A stretch of 64,000 bases of DNA. Origin: Tigriopus japonicus (taxonomy: Eukaryota; Arthropoda; Copepoda; Harpacticoida; Harpacticidae). Both the position numbers and the translations under genes were made by a program. The DNA lies in the NCBI GenBank assembly GCA_010645155.1, contig JAAGOF010000203.1:120300-184299 (forward strand), given 5' to 3'. Under the pieces are notes generated by a model that was given only the letters and a program-made list of their open reading frames with translations, was not told the origin of the DNA and did not search any database. Below, piece after piece: positions 31,579-43,327 of this stretch; the stretch's first letter is position 1, and each line of letters begins with the position of its first letter.

Positions 31579-32760
31579 GCTGGGCTATGAATTGGAGTCG
31601 GATCTAAGAGAGCGATACTTTCTTTCCAGGGAACGGAAGAACGGAAATGGGATTCGGCGATAATAAGAGACAGACCGAAGAGGTCACGCAGATCGTTCGT
31701 TATCAAGACGAGAGTCTGAACCACCTGGAAATGAGTAACGAGTGAGCGAACGCAAATTCTTAAAAGATAACGTATCTCGCTCGGTCTGAGGACTAGATTT
31801 GAGGCTCTTGGCGACCGACACAATACAGTCCGAACCGGACGACTGGTCCTTCACCAGCACGACTGACTCACGGACCGTTGCTAGAGGCCGAGAGGTCGGA
31901 ACGGAAAACTCGTTTTAACGGGCTAAGCGTCACTTACTTATGATTTCAGGCTGATCCAGGGAGAGTCCTGAGACGAACGGACCACCGTACTATTTATACA
32001 CAAAGACACATGGCCGAAACAAACGGATTAATAAATGCAGTACGACCTCACTCGAATCATCATGCGCTCGTCATCATCGAAGACCGAGCTAATAGGTTGG
32101 GAACTCACTCAATAAGGTTTATTTCATTGGGACGATTGGGCCGAAGGCCAATTTCATGGCCAATTCTTTGCTGTCTTGTCTTCTTTGATTTTGACCTTTG
32201 GACTGAATGAACTTCTGCTCGCCGCATTCAGCGCTAATCAATCACGGCTCTTGTCGCGGATAATCAGCGTGGAAGAACGCGTAAACTTAGTTAGCGACGA
32301 ACTCAAGACATTCGCACAAGCAACATCCTGACAGCCCAGAGGTCAAAGGTCAAACACAAAGGAAGATGAGAGAGGCCACAGGGGCGGGGGAAGGGGAAGA
32401 GGGGATGGCAACGAAGTCTACAGAGGGGTTGAACCGTCAACGAGAAGAAGAGGAGAGGGTAGAATGGAGCGGAATGGAACCATTCCAGGAAGCCCGGTAA
32501 TCGTGTAAGCTAATGAGTAATGCCTTACCCCTTGACAGTCAGTCTCAGACAGACAGGCAGGCAGACAAACAAATCGATGTCCTGAGGGACCTACTGGCAT
32601 GCAGCCTACTCTCGGGTCCAACCAACTTGGAGAGGTTGAGAGATCACTCGGTTTCTGCCAAGGTTTCATCCACTCACCGTCACCCGATTCCTTCGTTCCG
32701 TCGTTTTGGGAATCGATAAAGATCACACCATTAAGATCAATTAAATACTAGAGGGAGTGT
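31579..32760. promoter_or_regulatory. Upstream region of MOSPD2
   Basis: The stretch upstream of the MOSPD2 start codon is richer in GC than its surroundings, free of recognisable transposons to about 32,700, and contains no supported coding sequence. It is the natural place for 5' UTR and promoter, but I see no certain TATA box or initiator. ORFs here are open-frame noise. Confidence 0.35.
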
Positions 32761-35274
32761 GAGCCTAAAAATGTATATGGCCCCTGAATGAAGATTATTA
32801 GAGAAAAGAAGCATTTTTGTTCTCTAGATGGCACCTCTATTGTTTTGAAAGGAACGTCTACGCAGTGCTAGTAACGTCATCTATTGATTTTACATGAAAC
32901 TTTCACCCAAAATAAATATCTCTGAATTGCTCAAGGTTACCAAAATATTTTAAAAGACATGGGGGATTGTTATTTCCGTGTTTAATCACAAAGGATTGTA
33001 AATAACCTAGTGCCCACATTGAAAAAGATGAGAATATGCCATGCTTCCAACGATTGCATTCGTGAATACTCTTCATATTCAAATAGATCACTTTTCTCCA
33101 CAATTGAAATCAATTGTAACTCATACAACCAAATTGATGTTCTGTCTTACATTCTTAATTCAGCTACCCTGGTAGTTTTCGTTCCACATGCAACGTAGAG
33201 ACGCTCTAGTACACTGAAGTGCTCTTGATGCCAGCCCTGCACATAATCGTTTGTGCAGGGAAACTGAAAATTTAACGAGAATTTTTCTCTTAAACAAGTC
33301 TGCCAACATGGAGAGTATTTCTTTTATTCATATACTTAATAAATAATTTTGAGCTTTTTTTTTTGCTCAGAAACCCTACGAAAAACTATCAATTTGTTTT
33401 CAAGTAGCTTTGCAAAGAAAGAAAATTTGGCTTTCAATGGAAAATTTTTGAGGCCTGTCCAGAGGCAGCCGAACATCTTGAACAGCAATTCCACGTACCA
33501 ATAAAATGACATTCAATGACATCTAGCGGCAGAAACTAGTCTTTCACATTTTGATGCAATCTTTGGCCTTAATTTACGATCAAACAGTATGACTTGGCGA
33601 TATTCTTTATTATAGACATTGTTCCTAAGGTCGAGTAAAATGAAAATATGATGAAAAATGGCATTTTAGTCTCAAACACTAAGGTTCACATCAAGTTAAA
33701 AAATATCTACGCTCTATTCTCCCATGACTTTGCCCCTGTTTTGGCGCCATCTAATGGTAAATTTTGAAGCTTGCGCTAAAATCCACAATGGCTTCCGATC
33801 TGGGGGATGAGTTGTACCGTCATAGATATGGACAAAATATTTGCAGGAAGAGCATAGATTATCTGAACTAAACTTAAACTCAACCTAACCTAACCTAAAC
33901 ATACCTAAAAATATAGAAAAACGACCCGCACTTAAAGAAGCTCATGTACAAAGAAGCGTAAACTCATTTTGCGTGCTCGCTTCTGGTTGGTTGAGAGGAG
34001 AAGTGTTGACAGGGCCCCCAGAAAAAAACCAACAAACTTCGAGGAAGAGTTAGAAACAAGAATAAATCTGCGATTTAGACCTTAAAAAAGCTGCAGATTA
34101 AATTGAATTGTGAAATAAAACCACAATAAAACCATGTCAAAATGAAGACATTTTGTGAGGGTTTACATTTCACAATGGCTCATATAACTATGAAATTACT
34201 TCAAACTGCTAAAATCAAGATGTGTTCATAAACCGCATTAATAAGTATGAAAAAGTTTCTTAGTTATGAATTGAAACAAAAGTTTATCAATATCTTTTAA
34301 GCAGATTATAAACTATCATAACTTTAAAGCTTCAAATTATGCCACCAATGCTCCAATAATATATGTTAGAGGAATTGCCAAGAATTGTAAAATAAATATG
34401 AAATGCTTTGAAAAGAAATAGCTTTTTTCAGTTTGTCTATTAATTTGTCAAAGTTGGAAGATTAATATTTATTTTCACTCAAAGCTGATTTGAAGTGAAC
34501 ATTTTCGTGTTATTTTTTCTTAAATGATTCTTGTTATGGTAGATTTACTTGATTTTGAAATCAAAAATTGCATTTTGCTACAATGGAAATTTTCTTTTAT
34601 AATATTTTAAATGCAAATTTGGAAGAAAAACAATTATTTATTGAAATATTATGAAAATCTAACCTAACGTTTCACTGTTTGATATAAAAAAGAAGAAAAG
34701 GTAATCAAAAAATATTCAGTTATAAGTTAGCCTTAAAACACATTATTGAATCTTTTATATTTCATTTTTATTGATTCTTTTAGTTAGGACCGATACCAAA
34801 ACAGGTCCCTATTGCTCGCTCCTTTTGATGACTTTGGGCTTTCGAAAACAACAACAAACAGCTGTCTAAATATCCTCTTCTGTCCATGACCAAACCTACA
34901 CTAAAATACACTAGAGGGCTAAATAGAGAAAAGAGACACTCCCACTCAGCCGCTTGAATGGAAAATTGCTTTGGCTTTGGTAGCCTGGAGTTGGGCAGAG
35001 CACCTCAAAGTGCTCTAAAAAGAAGAGTGGCTCGACTGCCCACGCAGAAATTTGTCAATTTTTGAGCTGATTTTGTAGACAAATGGGTCACAAAAATAAC
35101 TTCTATTACCATTAGTTTCCAAGCCCATTGATTGTCGTCGCACACCCACAGGAGATTAAAACATGAAATACGTTTGTCAAACTCGAATTTGAGAATGTCA
35201 GAAATTCTATGATTGAGAGGTTGTGTTATCTTGAGATTATTCTCTACGTGGTTAAACACTTGGACTTCGTAACA
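32761..35274. other. AT-rich intergenic stretch
   Basis: No gene is seen. A CCTAACCTAACCTAA tract lies at about 33,884-33,898. The block 34,806-34,900 is a diverged copy of 7,040-7,145 (shared AACAACAAACAGCTGTCT and ATCCTCTTCTGT). Confidence 0.5.
33884..33898 (-). repeat. Short interstitial (TTAGG)3 tract
   Basis: CCTAACCTAACCTAA reads as three TTAGG units on the minus strand, the telomere repeat of many arthropods. With only three units it may be chance. Confidence 0.4.
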
Positions 35275-35960
35275 TTGATATGTAGAGATGCGACATTTTC
35301 ATTTTTGTGGGACAATAGGGGGAAAATGGTTTTGTAAATCAGCCCAAAGTTTCCAAGGAATATTGATGTATTAATTAAGGCTGGTTAGAGCAGAATCATG
35401 TCCTATTTTCTGTCTTACTAGTAAAATAAGATTTGTCTCATGTAAATTTGTAGTTTTGAATTTGTTGCCCTCAAATCTTGACAGGGAATAAACAAGAGGT
35501 GAAGTCATTTAAGACAGGGCTAGACATATTGCAAATGTTTGATTTTTAGGCCCCAGAAAATAATTTTATTTAGATGTGGAGCAGACATCCCAGACTTTTG
35601 ATAATGTAGGGTCAGGTAATGGTTATCTTCAGCTAGCCTTACCCTCAAAACGTCTTAGATTTCCTCTCCACAGCAAAATAAGATAACTTTCCAGGGCCTA
35701 TTGATCATGATCAGCCTTTTCTTCAAAGATTGGATTGTCCCAACCCTGGGAGTGTGTCCAATTTGACTATGACCAGAGTCTAAATCTCTTTACTCTTCTC
35801 TAAAAGTAGCTTATGTCGTTCCAATTTTTAAGGGCGGGGATAAGTCACTCCTTAGTAATTATAAGCCCATTTCTCTGACTTCCAGCACTTTCAGACTATC
35901 AGGGTTGTACAGATCTGCCAACAGTAACTCATTGGTAGATCAAATTTCATATAAACGGTA
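35275..35960 (+). repeat. LINE fragment with reverse-transcriptase remnant
   Basis: After the repeat shared with 6,180-6,545, a frame at about 35,801-35,890 encodes KVAYVVPIFKGGDKSLLSNY followed by KPISLTS. This is the N-terminal reverse-transcriptase motif of CR1/Jockey-like LINEs (VVPIFKGGD...NYRPISL). It then jumps to a tail-like GLYRSANSN. A MITE (35,564-35,679) interrupts the copy. Confidence 0.72.
35564..35679. mobile_element. Short palindromic MITE, copy 1 (inside LINE)
   Basis: Near-palindrome of about 115 bp: left GATGTGGAGCAGACATCCCAGAC, right GTCTTAGATTTCCTCTCCACAGC. It is absent from the homologous repeat at 6,180-6,545, where the sequences on both sides are contiguous. Related copies lie at 36,875-36,953 and 43,328-43,437. 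Confidence 0.65.
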
Positions 35961-36724
35961 ATTTTATAAACTATGTTAATCATTAACTCTCTTTACAGGG
36001 AATCCCATTCCTTGTAGCGGTATAAAAAATCCGACCCCCCCCCTCTCACACACCTTTGTTAAAGTTGGTTGTTAGTTTTTCCTTCATGAATTCCACCTAC
36101 CATGATGGACACCATCATCAGGGATGGAGAGTAATACAAAAAACACCATTGAAATTATGAACAACAATAATTGGCAATTGATGATCTACTAACTTAAGCA
36201 TTTGAATTACCCTGAAGAAACCTATTTAGGCCAAGAGAAAAAGAAAAAGTGACAGTTCCCTCCAACAAATCTAAACCCTAAAACGGTAACACAAATATTT
36301 TGTTTGTCAAAGTAGCATGTGATTTTTGTGCTGGCCAGAAGATTCACATGAAATACTATTCTATTTACTATTTATTTTCTATTACTAGTCTACTTATTCT
36401 AGAATTTATTTTTTTGCAACATAAAGAAAACGGCTGGCGCACCGTGACTAAAACCCACTTCGTAATTTAAAATTGATCAAGTAAGGCATCATTTTTGCTT
36501 CAGTCACGTATTCTTTGACTTTTTAATGCCATTCTCAAGTCCAAATATTCTACCTTTTCCAAATTTGAGTCAATTATTTCATGGTTTTGCTTAACTATAT
36601 TACAATTTTGACCAATTTTTAAATCAATTCTTCGGCCGAAAAATATAAGTTCAAATCTGGGCCATTTAAATGACATTGAAATTTATGAATTATGGGTGCT
36701 ATGGTTGGAGGGTGGAGCTTCGCC

Positions 36725-36830
36725 TACCCAATGATTCCTTGAGAAAGGTCCGGGAGGAGAATCAAACCTGGGACCCCTCTTACTGTAGGAATATCCGCTA
36801 ACCACAACATTATGTCTCTGACACTGTTGG
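36725..36830 (-). repeat. tRNA-derived SINE head
   Basis: The minus strand has the B box CCCAGGTTTGATTCTCC, an A-box-like GTGGTTAGCGGATA and the CTTTCTCAAGGAAT tail shared with 10,915-11,015. Confidence 0.6.
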
Positions 36831-36874
36831 TTTGGTAATGAGTAAAATAATGATTTGGGCCTTAAACAATACCT

Positions 36875-36953
36875 TTTTGCTTTGGAGCAGAAATCCCAGA
36901 CGTCTAACGGCCTTACTCCCTGAAACGTCTGGAATTTTCCCTCCAAAGCAAAA
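36875..36953. mobile_element. Short palindromic MITE, copy 2
   Basis: It reads TTTTGCTTTGGAGCAGAAATCCCAGACGTC and returns as GACGT..GGAATTTTCCCTCCAAAGCAAAA in reverse complement. About 79 bp, internally deleted relative to the 110-bp copy at 43,328. Confidence 0.65.
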
Positions 36954-37617
36954 ATGGGTAGTGTTTCGGGCCTTACTAATGATTATTAAAGCTATAGTGT
37001 GGTACTTTGTTGAAACTGTAATTGCAATTGGTAATTTTTTAAAATTTTTTTAAAAATATTAAAATTTTTGCATTCATTGCAAAACCAAAAGCTACCACTA
37101 CTTTTTCAATGGTTCTTTAAGTGGTTAGATTTTGAACAAACAGATAACTTTTCCAAGCTTTTTTACTTTGCTTAAAAGTAAGTTTTGACATGTTTGGAAG
37201 CTTGGATCTTAAGTGGTAATTTTCACACCGTCATCACATTTCAACACATTTTTTACACACAGAGAAGGTCCGCCCCGCCTCACGGTATGAGTAAGGCCCG
37301 TCTATATGTCTACAAAAGAGCATTTATACTAAACTTGAATAATAAAAACCCTAACTATAGTCATATCCGCAAGAAACTGCGCCATCTATTGAGGCAAATT
37401 GAAAATTATATTTTTATGGCTCCAAAACCGACTCATTGCATTAAAATTAGCAAAATATAAATTGAAAGATTGGTACACACAGATGAAACTACTCAATAAT
37501 GGCGTCATCTAAAATATTTTTTCAATATCCGGCTATGGCCTTTTAAAGAAAATATGTAAATTCAATATTTTGTCACTTTAAGGCAAATATTTTTCCGGGT
37601 CCTAGTAATAATCTTTA

Positions 37618-37917
37618 CTATTCGCCCAGACGGTGATGGCTCGAGTCCGGCAGGATGAAATCCAGGATCGTATCGTCTAATACTTTGTTATGCGAAAAGT
37701 CCCTCTTTAAAGCAGTTTGAAAGACTTTGGCCACGGTCTTTTGGCCACTTTGGACTACGCGAGCTCGTCGAGGTTGCGTATTTATAACTAGGAGGTTGGG
37801 TGAGCGCTCGTGCTTTGAAGCCATGCGTTGCCCTCCGTTTCCCGTAGCATTTCCGGCATGGAGCCGCTGCCGCTCGTAATCAGCTGTCGCGTCACCAACA
37901 TCAACCGACGCACACAC
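37618..37917 (-). CDS. Hypothetical small ORF divergent to RPL13
   Basis: A 99-codon ORF starts at 37,917, about 54 bp from the RPL13 transcription start and in the opposite direction. An inner ATG at codon 32 opens MASKHERSPNLLVINTQPRR. The composition is protein-like and the local sequence is GC-rich like the RPL13 promoter, which would suit a bidirectional promoter. I recognise no family, and it may instead be promoter DNA open by chance. Confidence 0.3.
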   Translation of the reverse strand: MCASVDVGDATADYERQRLHAGNATGNGGQRMASKHERSPNLLVINTQPRRARVVQSGQKTVAKVFQTALKRDFSHNKVLDDTILDFILPDSSHHRLGE

Positions 37918-37970
37918 CTTGGCACTTGCCCGCCATCGGCTGGGCTCAACTGCTGCTGGTGGTGTGATCT

Positions 37971-38021
37971 GCCTTTTCTGGTCGTGACTGTGTGATCACA
38001 GACGTCGATTCACTCCTTTCC
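37971..38021 (+). promoter_or_regulatory. RPL13: RPL13 5'-TOP start and non-coding exon 1
   Basis: The sequence CTGCCTTTTCTGGTCG contains the pyrimidine run expected at a TOP mRNA start (C followed by TTTTCT), which puts translation of ribosomal-protein mRNAs under mTOR/LARP1 control. The exon ends TCCTTTCC before GTAAGTAAA at 38,022, giving about 50 nt of untranslated leader. Known of the class: ribosomal-protein genes commonly start this way. Confidence 0.7.
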
Positions 38022-38564
38022 GTAAGTAAATTTCGTTTATGGGCCCCATCCGGCCCTCACACCCCCTCAGACACGCCCATTCGAGACGAATTCCGTCCGT
38101 CGCTCGTGGGTGGGTTAGCCCGCCAAGCTCGAGCGACCTAAGGCGATCACACGGGTGAGATGGGCTCTCCACGTGTGCCTTAAGTCGCGATCAAGGCCGG
38201 GTCAAGAATAAGGCGGGAGTGGGTGGCGGGCTGCTCAATAGTTCCGCCGCCCAATAAAGATCCCATTACGCTCTCATGTTGTTTGAAATGCCATCCCTAA
38301 ACTCGCAATTACTATTTAGAGAATCAGTATGAGCCTAATATTTCTTCAATTCCGAAAGTCCTTTTTTAAGGCAGTTAAAAGACCGATGCGGCATAATTTC
38401 CGAGTTCAATTCTGCACTCTATTTCGACCGAAGAAACAAATTAGGATCAGAAGCGACCAACTCGCCTTCAATAGACTTTCATGAATGGTCGCTTGTCAAC
38501 TTCATCGCTTGTTTTTGAGCGAGTATCTTCTAGTTGATTCCGGATTTCGGCTTTTATTTTATAG
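38022..38564 (+). other. RPL13: RPL13 intron 1 with an inverted repeat
   Basis: A 543-bp intron from GTAAGT to TTTATTTTATAG. At 38,133-38,153 and 38,172-38,188 two arms (GCGACCTAAGGCGATCACACG and CGTGTGCCTTAAGTCGC) pair around an 18-base loop. I looked for snoRNA C/D boxes and saw none convincing. Confidence 0.6.
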
Positions 38565-38587
38565 GTGTCGTTTCCGCATCCGTCACC

Positions 38588-39226
38588 ATGCCTTCCAAAC
38601 GCAATCAGATGGTGCCCAACGCCCATTTCCACAAGGATTGGCAGCGTTATGTCAAGACGTGGTTCAACCAGCCCGCCCGCTCGATGCGTCGTCGTCGCGC
38701 TCGTGTGGCCAAGGCCGCCAGCGTGGCCCCGCGTCCGGTCAAGACCCTCCGACCCGTGGTCCGTTGCCCCACGTTCAAGTATAACGTCAAGCAACGCCTG
38801 GGTCGCGGCTTCTCTTTGGAAGAGCTCAAGGCCGCCGGCATGTCCAAGTCCCAAGCCCAGAGCGTGGGTATTTCGGTCGATCACCGCCGACGTAACAAGT
38901 CGGTCGAGTCGCTCCAAGAAAATGTCCAGCGACTCAAGGAGTACAAGAGCAAATTGATCCTGTTCCCCTTGAACGCCAAGAAGCCCCGTAAGGGTGATGC
39001 TTCCGAAGAGGACATCAAAAAGGCCACTCAATTAGTGGGTCGTGTGATGCCGCTCAAGCCCACGGTCAAGCGAGCCCGCGCCATGGCCATCACCGACGAT
39101 ATGAAGAAGTTCAAGGCCTTCAGCACCATCCGACAAGCCCGCGCCGTGGCCCGACTCTGGGGTATTCGCGCCAAGAAGGCCAAGGACGCCGAAGCCGACG
39201 ATCTGTCCAAGCCCGGCAAAAAGTAA
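38588..39226 (+). CDS. RPL13: 60S ribosomal protein L13 (eL13)
   Basis: A component of the large cytosolic ribosomal subunit. The 212-residue product (human 211) starts [19 protein letters not shown] and carries the family's basic N-terminal helix region ([20 protein letters not shown]), the [20 protein letters not shown] segment and the [20 protein letters not shown] block. The ATG at 38,588 is in a good context (CGTCACCATG), 23 nt after the splice acceptor; an upstream in-frame ATG at 38,534 is intronic. Codon use is strongly GC-biased compared with surrounding DNA, as expected for a highly expressed gene. The coding part is a single exon. Confidence 0.98.
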   Translation: MPSKRNQMVPNAHFHKDWQRYVKTWFNQPARSMRRRRARVAKAASVAPRPVKTLRPVVRCPTFKYNVKQRLGRGFSLEELKAAGMSKSQAQSVGISVDHRRRNKSVESLQENVQRLKEYKSKLILFPLNAKKPRKGDASEEDIKKATQLVGRVMPLKPTVKRARAMAITDDMKKFKAFSTIRQARAVARLWGIRAKKAKDAEADDLSKPGKK

Positions 39227-39254
39227 ATCGAACCTGGGCCATCTTGTGCGGAAA

Positions 39255-39260
39255 AATAAA
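39255..39260 (+). terminator. RPL13: Poly(A) signal AATAAA for RPL13
   Basis: AATAAA lies 28 bp after the stop codon, giving a very short 3' UTR as usual for ribosomal-protein genes. Confidence 0.85.
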
Positions 39261-40090
39261 CCATTATGCTAAAAAAACTAGAACCCTCTATTTTTTCCAT
39301 TGTTATTCAAATCTTGTCAGACTGGGTTGCTTTCAAGGTCGCGATAGTGTATGCCGTCTTCCTTGGTTCTTGTAGGTCTTTTTGCCACGGGAATTGATGC
39401 CCTAGTGACCTCAGTTTAAGATGTCATATATATTCACGGGGACCTATGTTCTCTTCGTCTAGGAATGAAGCTTCGATTAAGATCGAAGTCATCAAATTAC
39501 ATCACCCGAAAACATAAATTAAATTGTGAAGACTAAAATCTCGTGTAAATCTTAAATGCATCCTTGGTCATTCCTCGATGCAGGTACTGATTCCAACAAG
39601 TGAATATCGCAAAAAGGATGTCAAATATGTTAAGTCAGGGGTCTGTGGGTAAGTCAGGAGCCTCTGGCCGTATTTCAAAGTGCACACTAGGACCATTTAC
39701 AGTTCTAATAGACAGAAATGTCACTCCAATTAGGTCAGTGGAGATTTGTTTTGAGCTCATTTCAGCAGTCCAGCAGCAGGGGTGCCAGGTGACTTGATTC
39801 TTTATGCATTGCTCTTGTTTGAGCATAGCAGTTGAGTGAGCAATTCCGCCACTGACTTCCTGAAATCGCAAATTCCAGTTTTGAATCACGTAACTAGTTG
39901 TGCTCAATGTCAAAACCTATCGCACACACAGTGCAAACTTGTTGAATCACGAACAACTTGCGAGTGACATTTCTGTGTATATAGAACTGTAGGTCCATTT
40001 AGCCCTCTAGGTCCGATCATTGCACTGAAATGTGATGCTGTTGCAACAAAAACACTGTTCCGTTGAATTTTCATTGCCCTTATTCAGGGA
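39261..40090. other. No gene seen
   Basis: Apart from short ORFs without family motifs (for example 39,600-39,797 plus), I see nothing in this stretch. Confidence 0.5.
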
Positions 40091-40583
40091 CCACTGTACC
40101 AGGGTTGCCAGGTCCCACGGAGGGCTCGCGGCCAAATTTAAAATCAGAAGTTGCCTTTTGGCGGCCAAAAATGAGGAAAAGTTGCCACTTGGCAGCCATT
40201 TTTTTATTTTCATTGTTTTCATTATTGTTGTTCAATTGTCACGCACATTGCAAAAACATGTATAAGTAAGGAGCATTGCTCAAGACATTTTTTGTAAAAT
40301 ATATATTTTCTTAAACTTCTTTACATTTTTTGTATTGTGCGTTCTAGTAAGAAACTTCATGGGAACAAAGCGTCAACTTGGCATTATAGACAATTGACGT
40401 TAACGTGAATCCTTAGGTGCTAGGATTGCAGGGTTGATCCTCCCCCGCCCAATAAAGCTGGTATTGACCCAATTTTGCCGATAGCTAACATTATGTGTCT
40501 GTAAATCGGAAATGTTAAATGCATAGGGTTTCATCTTTAGTCTTTATACAAAATTATTTAACAATCAAAATCCATCCTATTTA

Positions 40584-40962
40584 GTGCATGTCTGCTTTTA
40601 GTTTTGGTAAGCATAACTGAAACTGCTGATAGAATGAAAGCGCTTTCGGCCGAAATAAGGGAAGCTCAGTAAACATCAGCTGGGCCTGCTTGTTTACTCC
40701 GTAGCACCGTCGTGGCCTCTGTTGTCTCATTGCTTCACAAAAATTCTATGATCGCATCTCTTTCTCGACCGTTTGTTGCGGAGCAACTGACCATTTGAAA
40801 TATTTGATCGAGTGCAGAACAGGAAAGAACAGAATCACCAGAAAAGCAACACTACGGAGCACAAAATCAACAACCTTTTTTCTCACTGTGCTTATCAAAT
40901 TACAGCCGAAATTTTGATTTCGGTTTCAGTTATGCTTAACTAAACCAAAAGCAGACATGCAC
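40584..40962. mobile_element. 379-bp MITE with about 40-bp TIRs
   Basis: It begins GTGCATGTCTGCTTTTAG and continues TTTTGGTAAGCATAACTGAAAC; the end is a close reverse complement finishing AAAGCAGACATGCAC. TTTA flanks both sides (40,580-40,583 and 40,963-40,966). A partial relative lies at about 25,198-25,260. No ORF. Confidence 0.82.
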
Positions 40963-41707
40963 TTTAAAGAAGCCGAAGATACTTTTGGTTCAAAAACCTT
41001 TTCAACTTCTTTTGACCAAATTGTTTTTTTCAAAACTGAGTTTTTCATGTTGTTGAACACATAATCAATTTAAATTTAAAGTGAATTTTGCATGTATATA
41101 ATTTTTCAATCAGTTGCTTGCAGTTTTGGTTAAGCCCTCTTTATACGAAAACTTTTGGTTATGATCTTGTTTGGTCCATCACTAACTGACATCAAAAATA
41201 AAATTTCTGCCCAAAAGCGCATTTGTCCATCGCTATGATTCAGACGCCACAATTGACTGCAGTCAAAAACAAGGCACAACCTAATGTTTAACATAAGTAT
41301 TTGTTTAGAGGACTTGTTTGAAATGGACTTTCAACTGGCAGCCAAAGATTTGCATGTGTCGCAATTTAGCAATTACTTGGTAATTGCCTGTGTCATCATT
41401 GATGATACAGGTAATTACAGGTAAGTACTTGATGATTCATCAAGTTTCAAAAGGATTTCAAAAGTTGCCAAATTCGGCTAAGCTGCTACAAAAATTTTCT
41501 TGTGGCCATTCAGCAGCCTCAAAAGTTGCCATTTTGTGGCCAAATTTCAACCGGTGGCCACTAACGTTTGTTCGTGGCTATCACCTTTCCAAAGTTACCT
41601 TTTTTGGAAATTATGGCCGCCGCAGCGGCCACCTGACAACCCTGGTTGGCACTCACATAATGATCAGCAGCCTTTCGATATTTTCCCGTTGCCATTAACT
41701 TTCATAA

Positions 41708-41930
41708 GTTGCCATTTGGCGGCCAATTCCCCCCCGGCGGCCACAATTTTTTTCTCATGGCCATCAGGTTTCAAAAGTTGCCAATTTGGCGGCCAATTTC
41801 CCCCCGGCGGCCACAATTTTTTTCTCGTGGCCATCAGGTTTCAAAAGTTGCCAATTTGGCGGCCAATTTCCCCCCCGCGGCCACAATTTTTTTCTCGTGG
41901 CCATCAGGTGTTAAAAGTTGCCACTTTTGG
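41708..41930. repeat. Minisatellite with a period of about 70 bp
   Basis: Three units beginning GTTGCCA(A)TTTGGCGGCCAATT at 41,708, 41,777 and 41,847, with a fourth start at 41,917, separated by 69-70 bp. Each contains a C6-7 run, GGCGGCCACAATTTTTTTCTC and GTGGCCATCAGGT. Two neighbouring units are nearly identical, suggesting recent expansion. The resulting frames are open (41,500-42,021) but are low-complexity and not taken as genes. Confidence 0.85.
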
Positions 41931-42100
41931 AAATTTTGGCCGCCGCGGCGGCCACCTGGCAACCCTGACAACTGTCATGGAACTTTTAATCGGTAGTTCC
42001 CCCAGAGCCAGGTTCGCATAAGAGCGAGTACGAGGTTGCGTTGCAGGGTTGCCAGGTCTTCGATGGCTCTTATCGCCAGATTTGCCACCGAAATTGGCCA

Positions 42101-42749
42101 GAATTCGCCACCACATTTGAAAATTCGCCAGATTTTCGCCAAATTTCTTTATACTAACAACATTAAGTACCTAAATAATCAATCATGCTGAAATAATCTG
42201 CAAGGAATACCTAAAATGGTCAATTCTTCAGTTTTGTTTTCCAACTTTCATTTCAACATTTATCTTTTGATACACATTTCATGACAAAAGCTCTCGAAGA
42301 AAAACGGAATGCCACCTTATTGACCTTCCTTCAAAATTTTTATTTGTAGCACTAAGAACTCTTTAAAAGCAATGTTAATGTTACGTTAACGTTAACGAAA
42401 TCTGACCAATTGCCATGAAAAAATCCCAAAATGTAACGTGATCACGCAAATGGTAAAAAGCACATTTTTTATACCAATGACATTGTTCATGCCCTGTATT
42501 TTGACTATATGATAATAAATTGAGTAGTAAACCATAAAGAGGGCATAACCAAAAGCAAACGGGGGCAATCGCAAAATAATTGGATGCATACTTTATTTTG
42601 GCTTTCAATTAACCCTACCATTAAGAATATAAAATTGGGAATTTTTCAAGATCAGTTCCACGTGCGTTTGCCGAAGCTTTTGACTTCATAACAATCTCTT
42701 TTTCCCAAACTCTCTTGTTAAAAATTATAGTCTGCATTTTTTACCGATT
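42101..42749. other. No gene seen
   Basis: AT-rich sequence without a supported feature. Confidence 0.45.
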
Positions 42750-42950
42750 TTAACTGGTACACAGAATGTCATTCCATGTAAATGTCAAAAAAGGTAAAGC
42801 CCGAGTGGGGAAAAGTCATGCCTGATAAAAGCGTTGGTCCGTAAGGGAGTTGGAATTAGCTGCCCCATAAAGTCCCTGAACTTAGGCAAATCACAGATAG
42901 TGGATAGCAAGTCGTTTAGATGATACTTAAAAATTTATAATGGGTCGTCT
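42750..42950 (-). repeat. LINE 3'-end relic
   Basis: Related to 10,610-10,790. The minus-strand frame gives YHLNDLLSTICDLPKFRDFM and further LINE tail-like sequence. Degenerate. Confidence 0.55.
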
Positions 42951-43327
42951 AATGTAGAGCACAATATTATAGTGCTCTAGTCTAATGGATAGATTCGTCG
43001 CAAAAGGGAGGAATTAAGTTCTACATCAAAAGAGCAAATCAAAATTTTCTTGCTCTTGGTAAAAACACAATCAAATCAAGAAACAATACTTTGGTCAAAG
43101 CTCTCCCCCTTTAGTGACTGTCATCCAAAATATTTAATCTTTGGTTTTCAGTCAGAATGAAAGTCAAAATCATAAATAGTCAATAAATAGATCAAGATTT
43201 GCCTGAGTTGGCGATTTTTGTAGCATCGGCGATAATTGCTTGGTAGAAATTACTAGTGACGTCATCATTTTTGGCGGGAAAAAAGTTCGGAAGGCATGTG
43301 TTTCTGATGACTGGGATGAAGTTGCAG

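Larger units (their letters stand above)
40096..42100. repeat. Cluster of repeats with CAGGGTTGCCAGGT ends
   Basis: CAGGGTTGCCAGGT occurs at about 40,099 and 42,044, and its complement (ACCTGGCAACCCTG, or with one change) at about 41,630 and 41,955. Such ends are common in hAT-type elements. Between them are GGCGGCCA-rich repeats and a separate MITE (40,584-40,962). Individual element boundaries are not resolved. Confidence 0.5.

Noticed and set aside
38022..38564. snoRNA in RPL13 intron 1
   Set aside because: Ribosomal-protein introns often host box C/D snoRNAs, but I found no TGATGA/CTGA pair with closing stem.
38468..39031. 187-codon minus ORF antisense to RPL13
   Set aside because: It overlaps the conserved RPL13 coding exon entirely and results from GC-rich codon use.
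41500..42021. Long open frames of 95-173 codons in several frames
   Set aside because: They come from a 70-bp minisatellite whose period and composition keep frames open; the peptides are simple repeats, so not genes.
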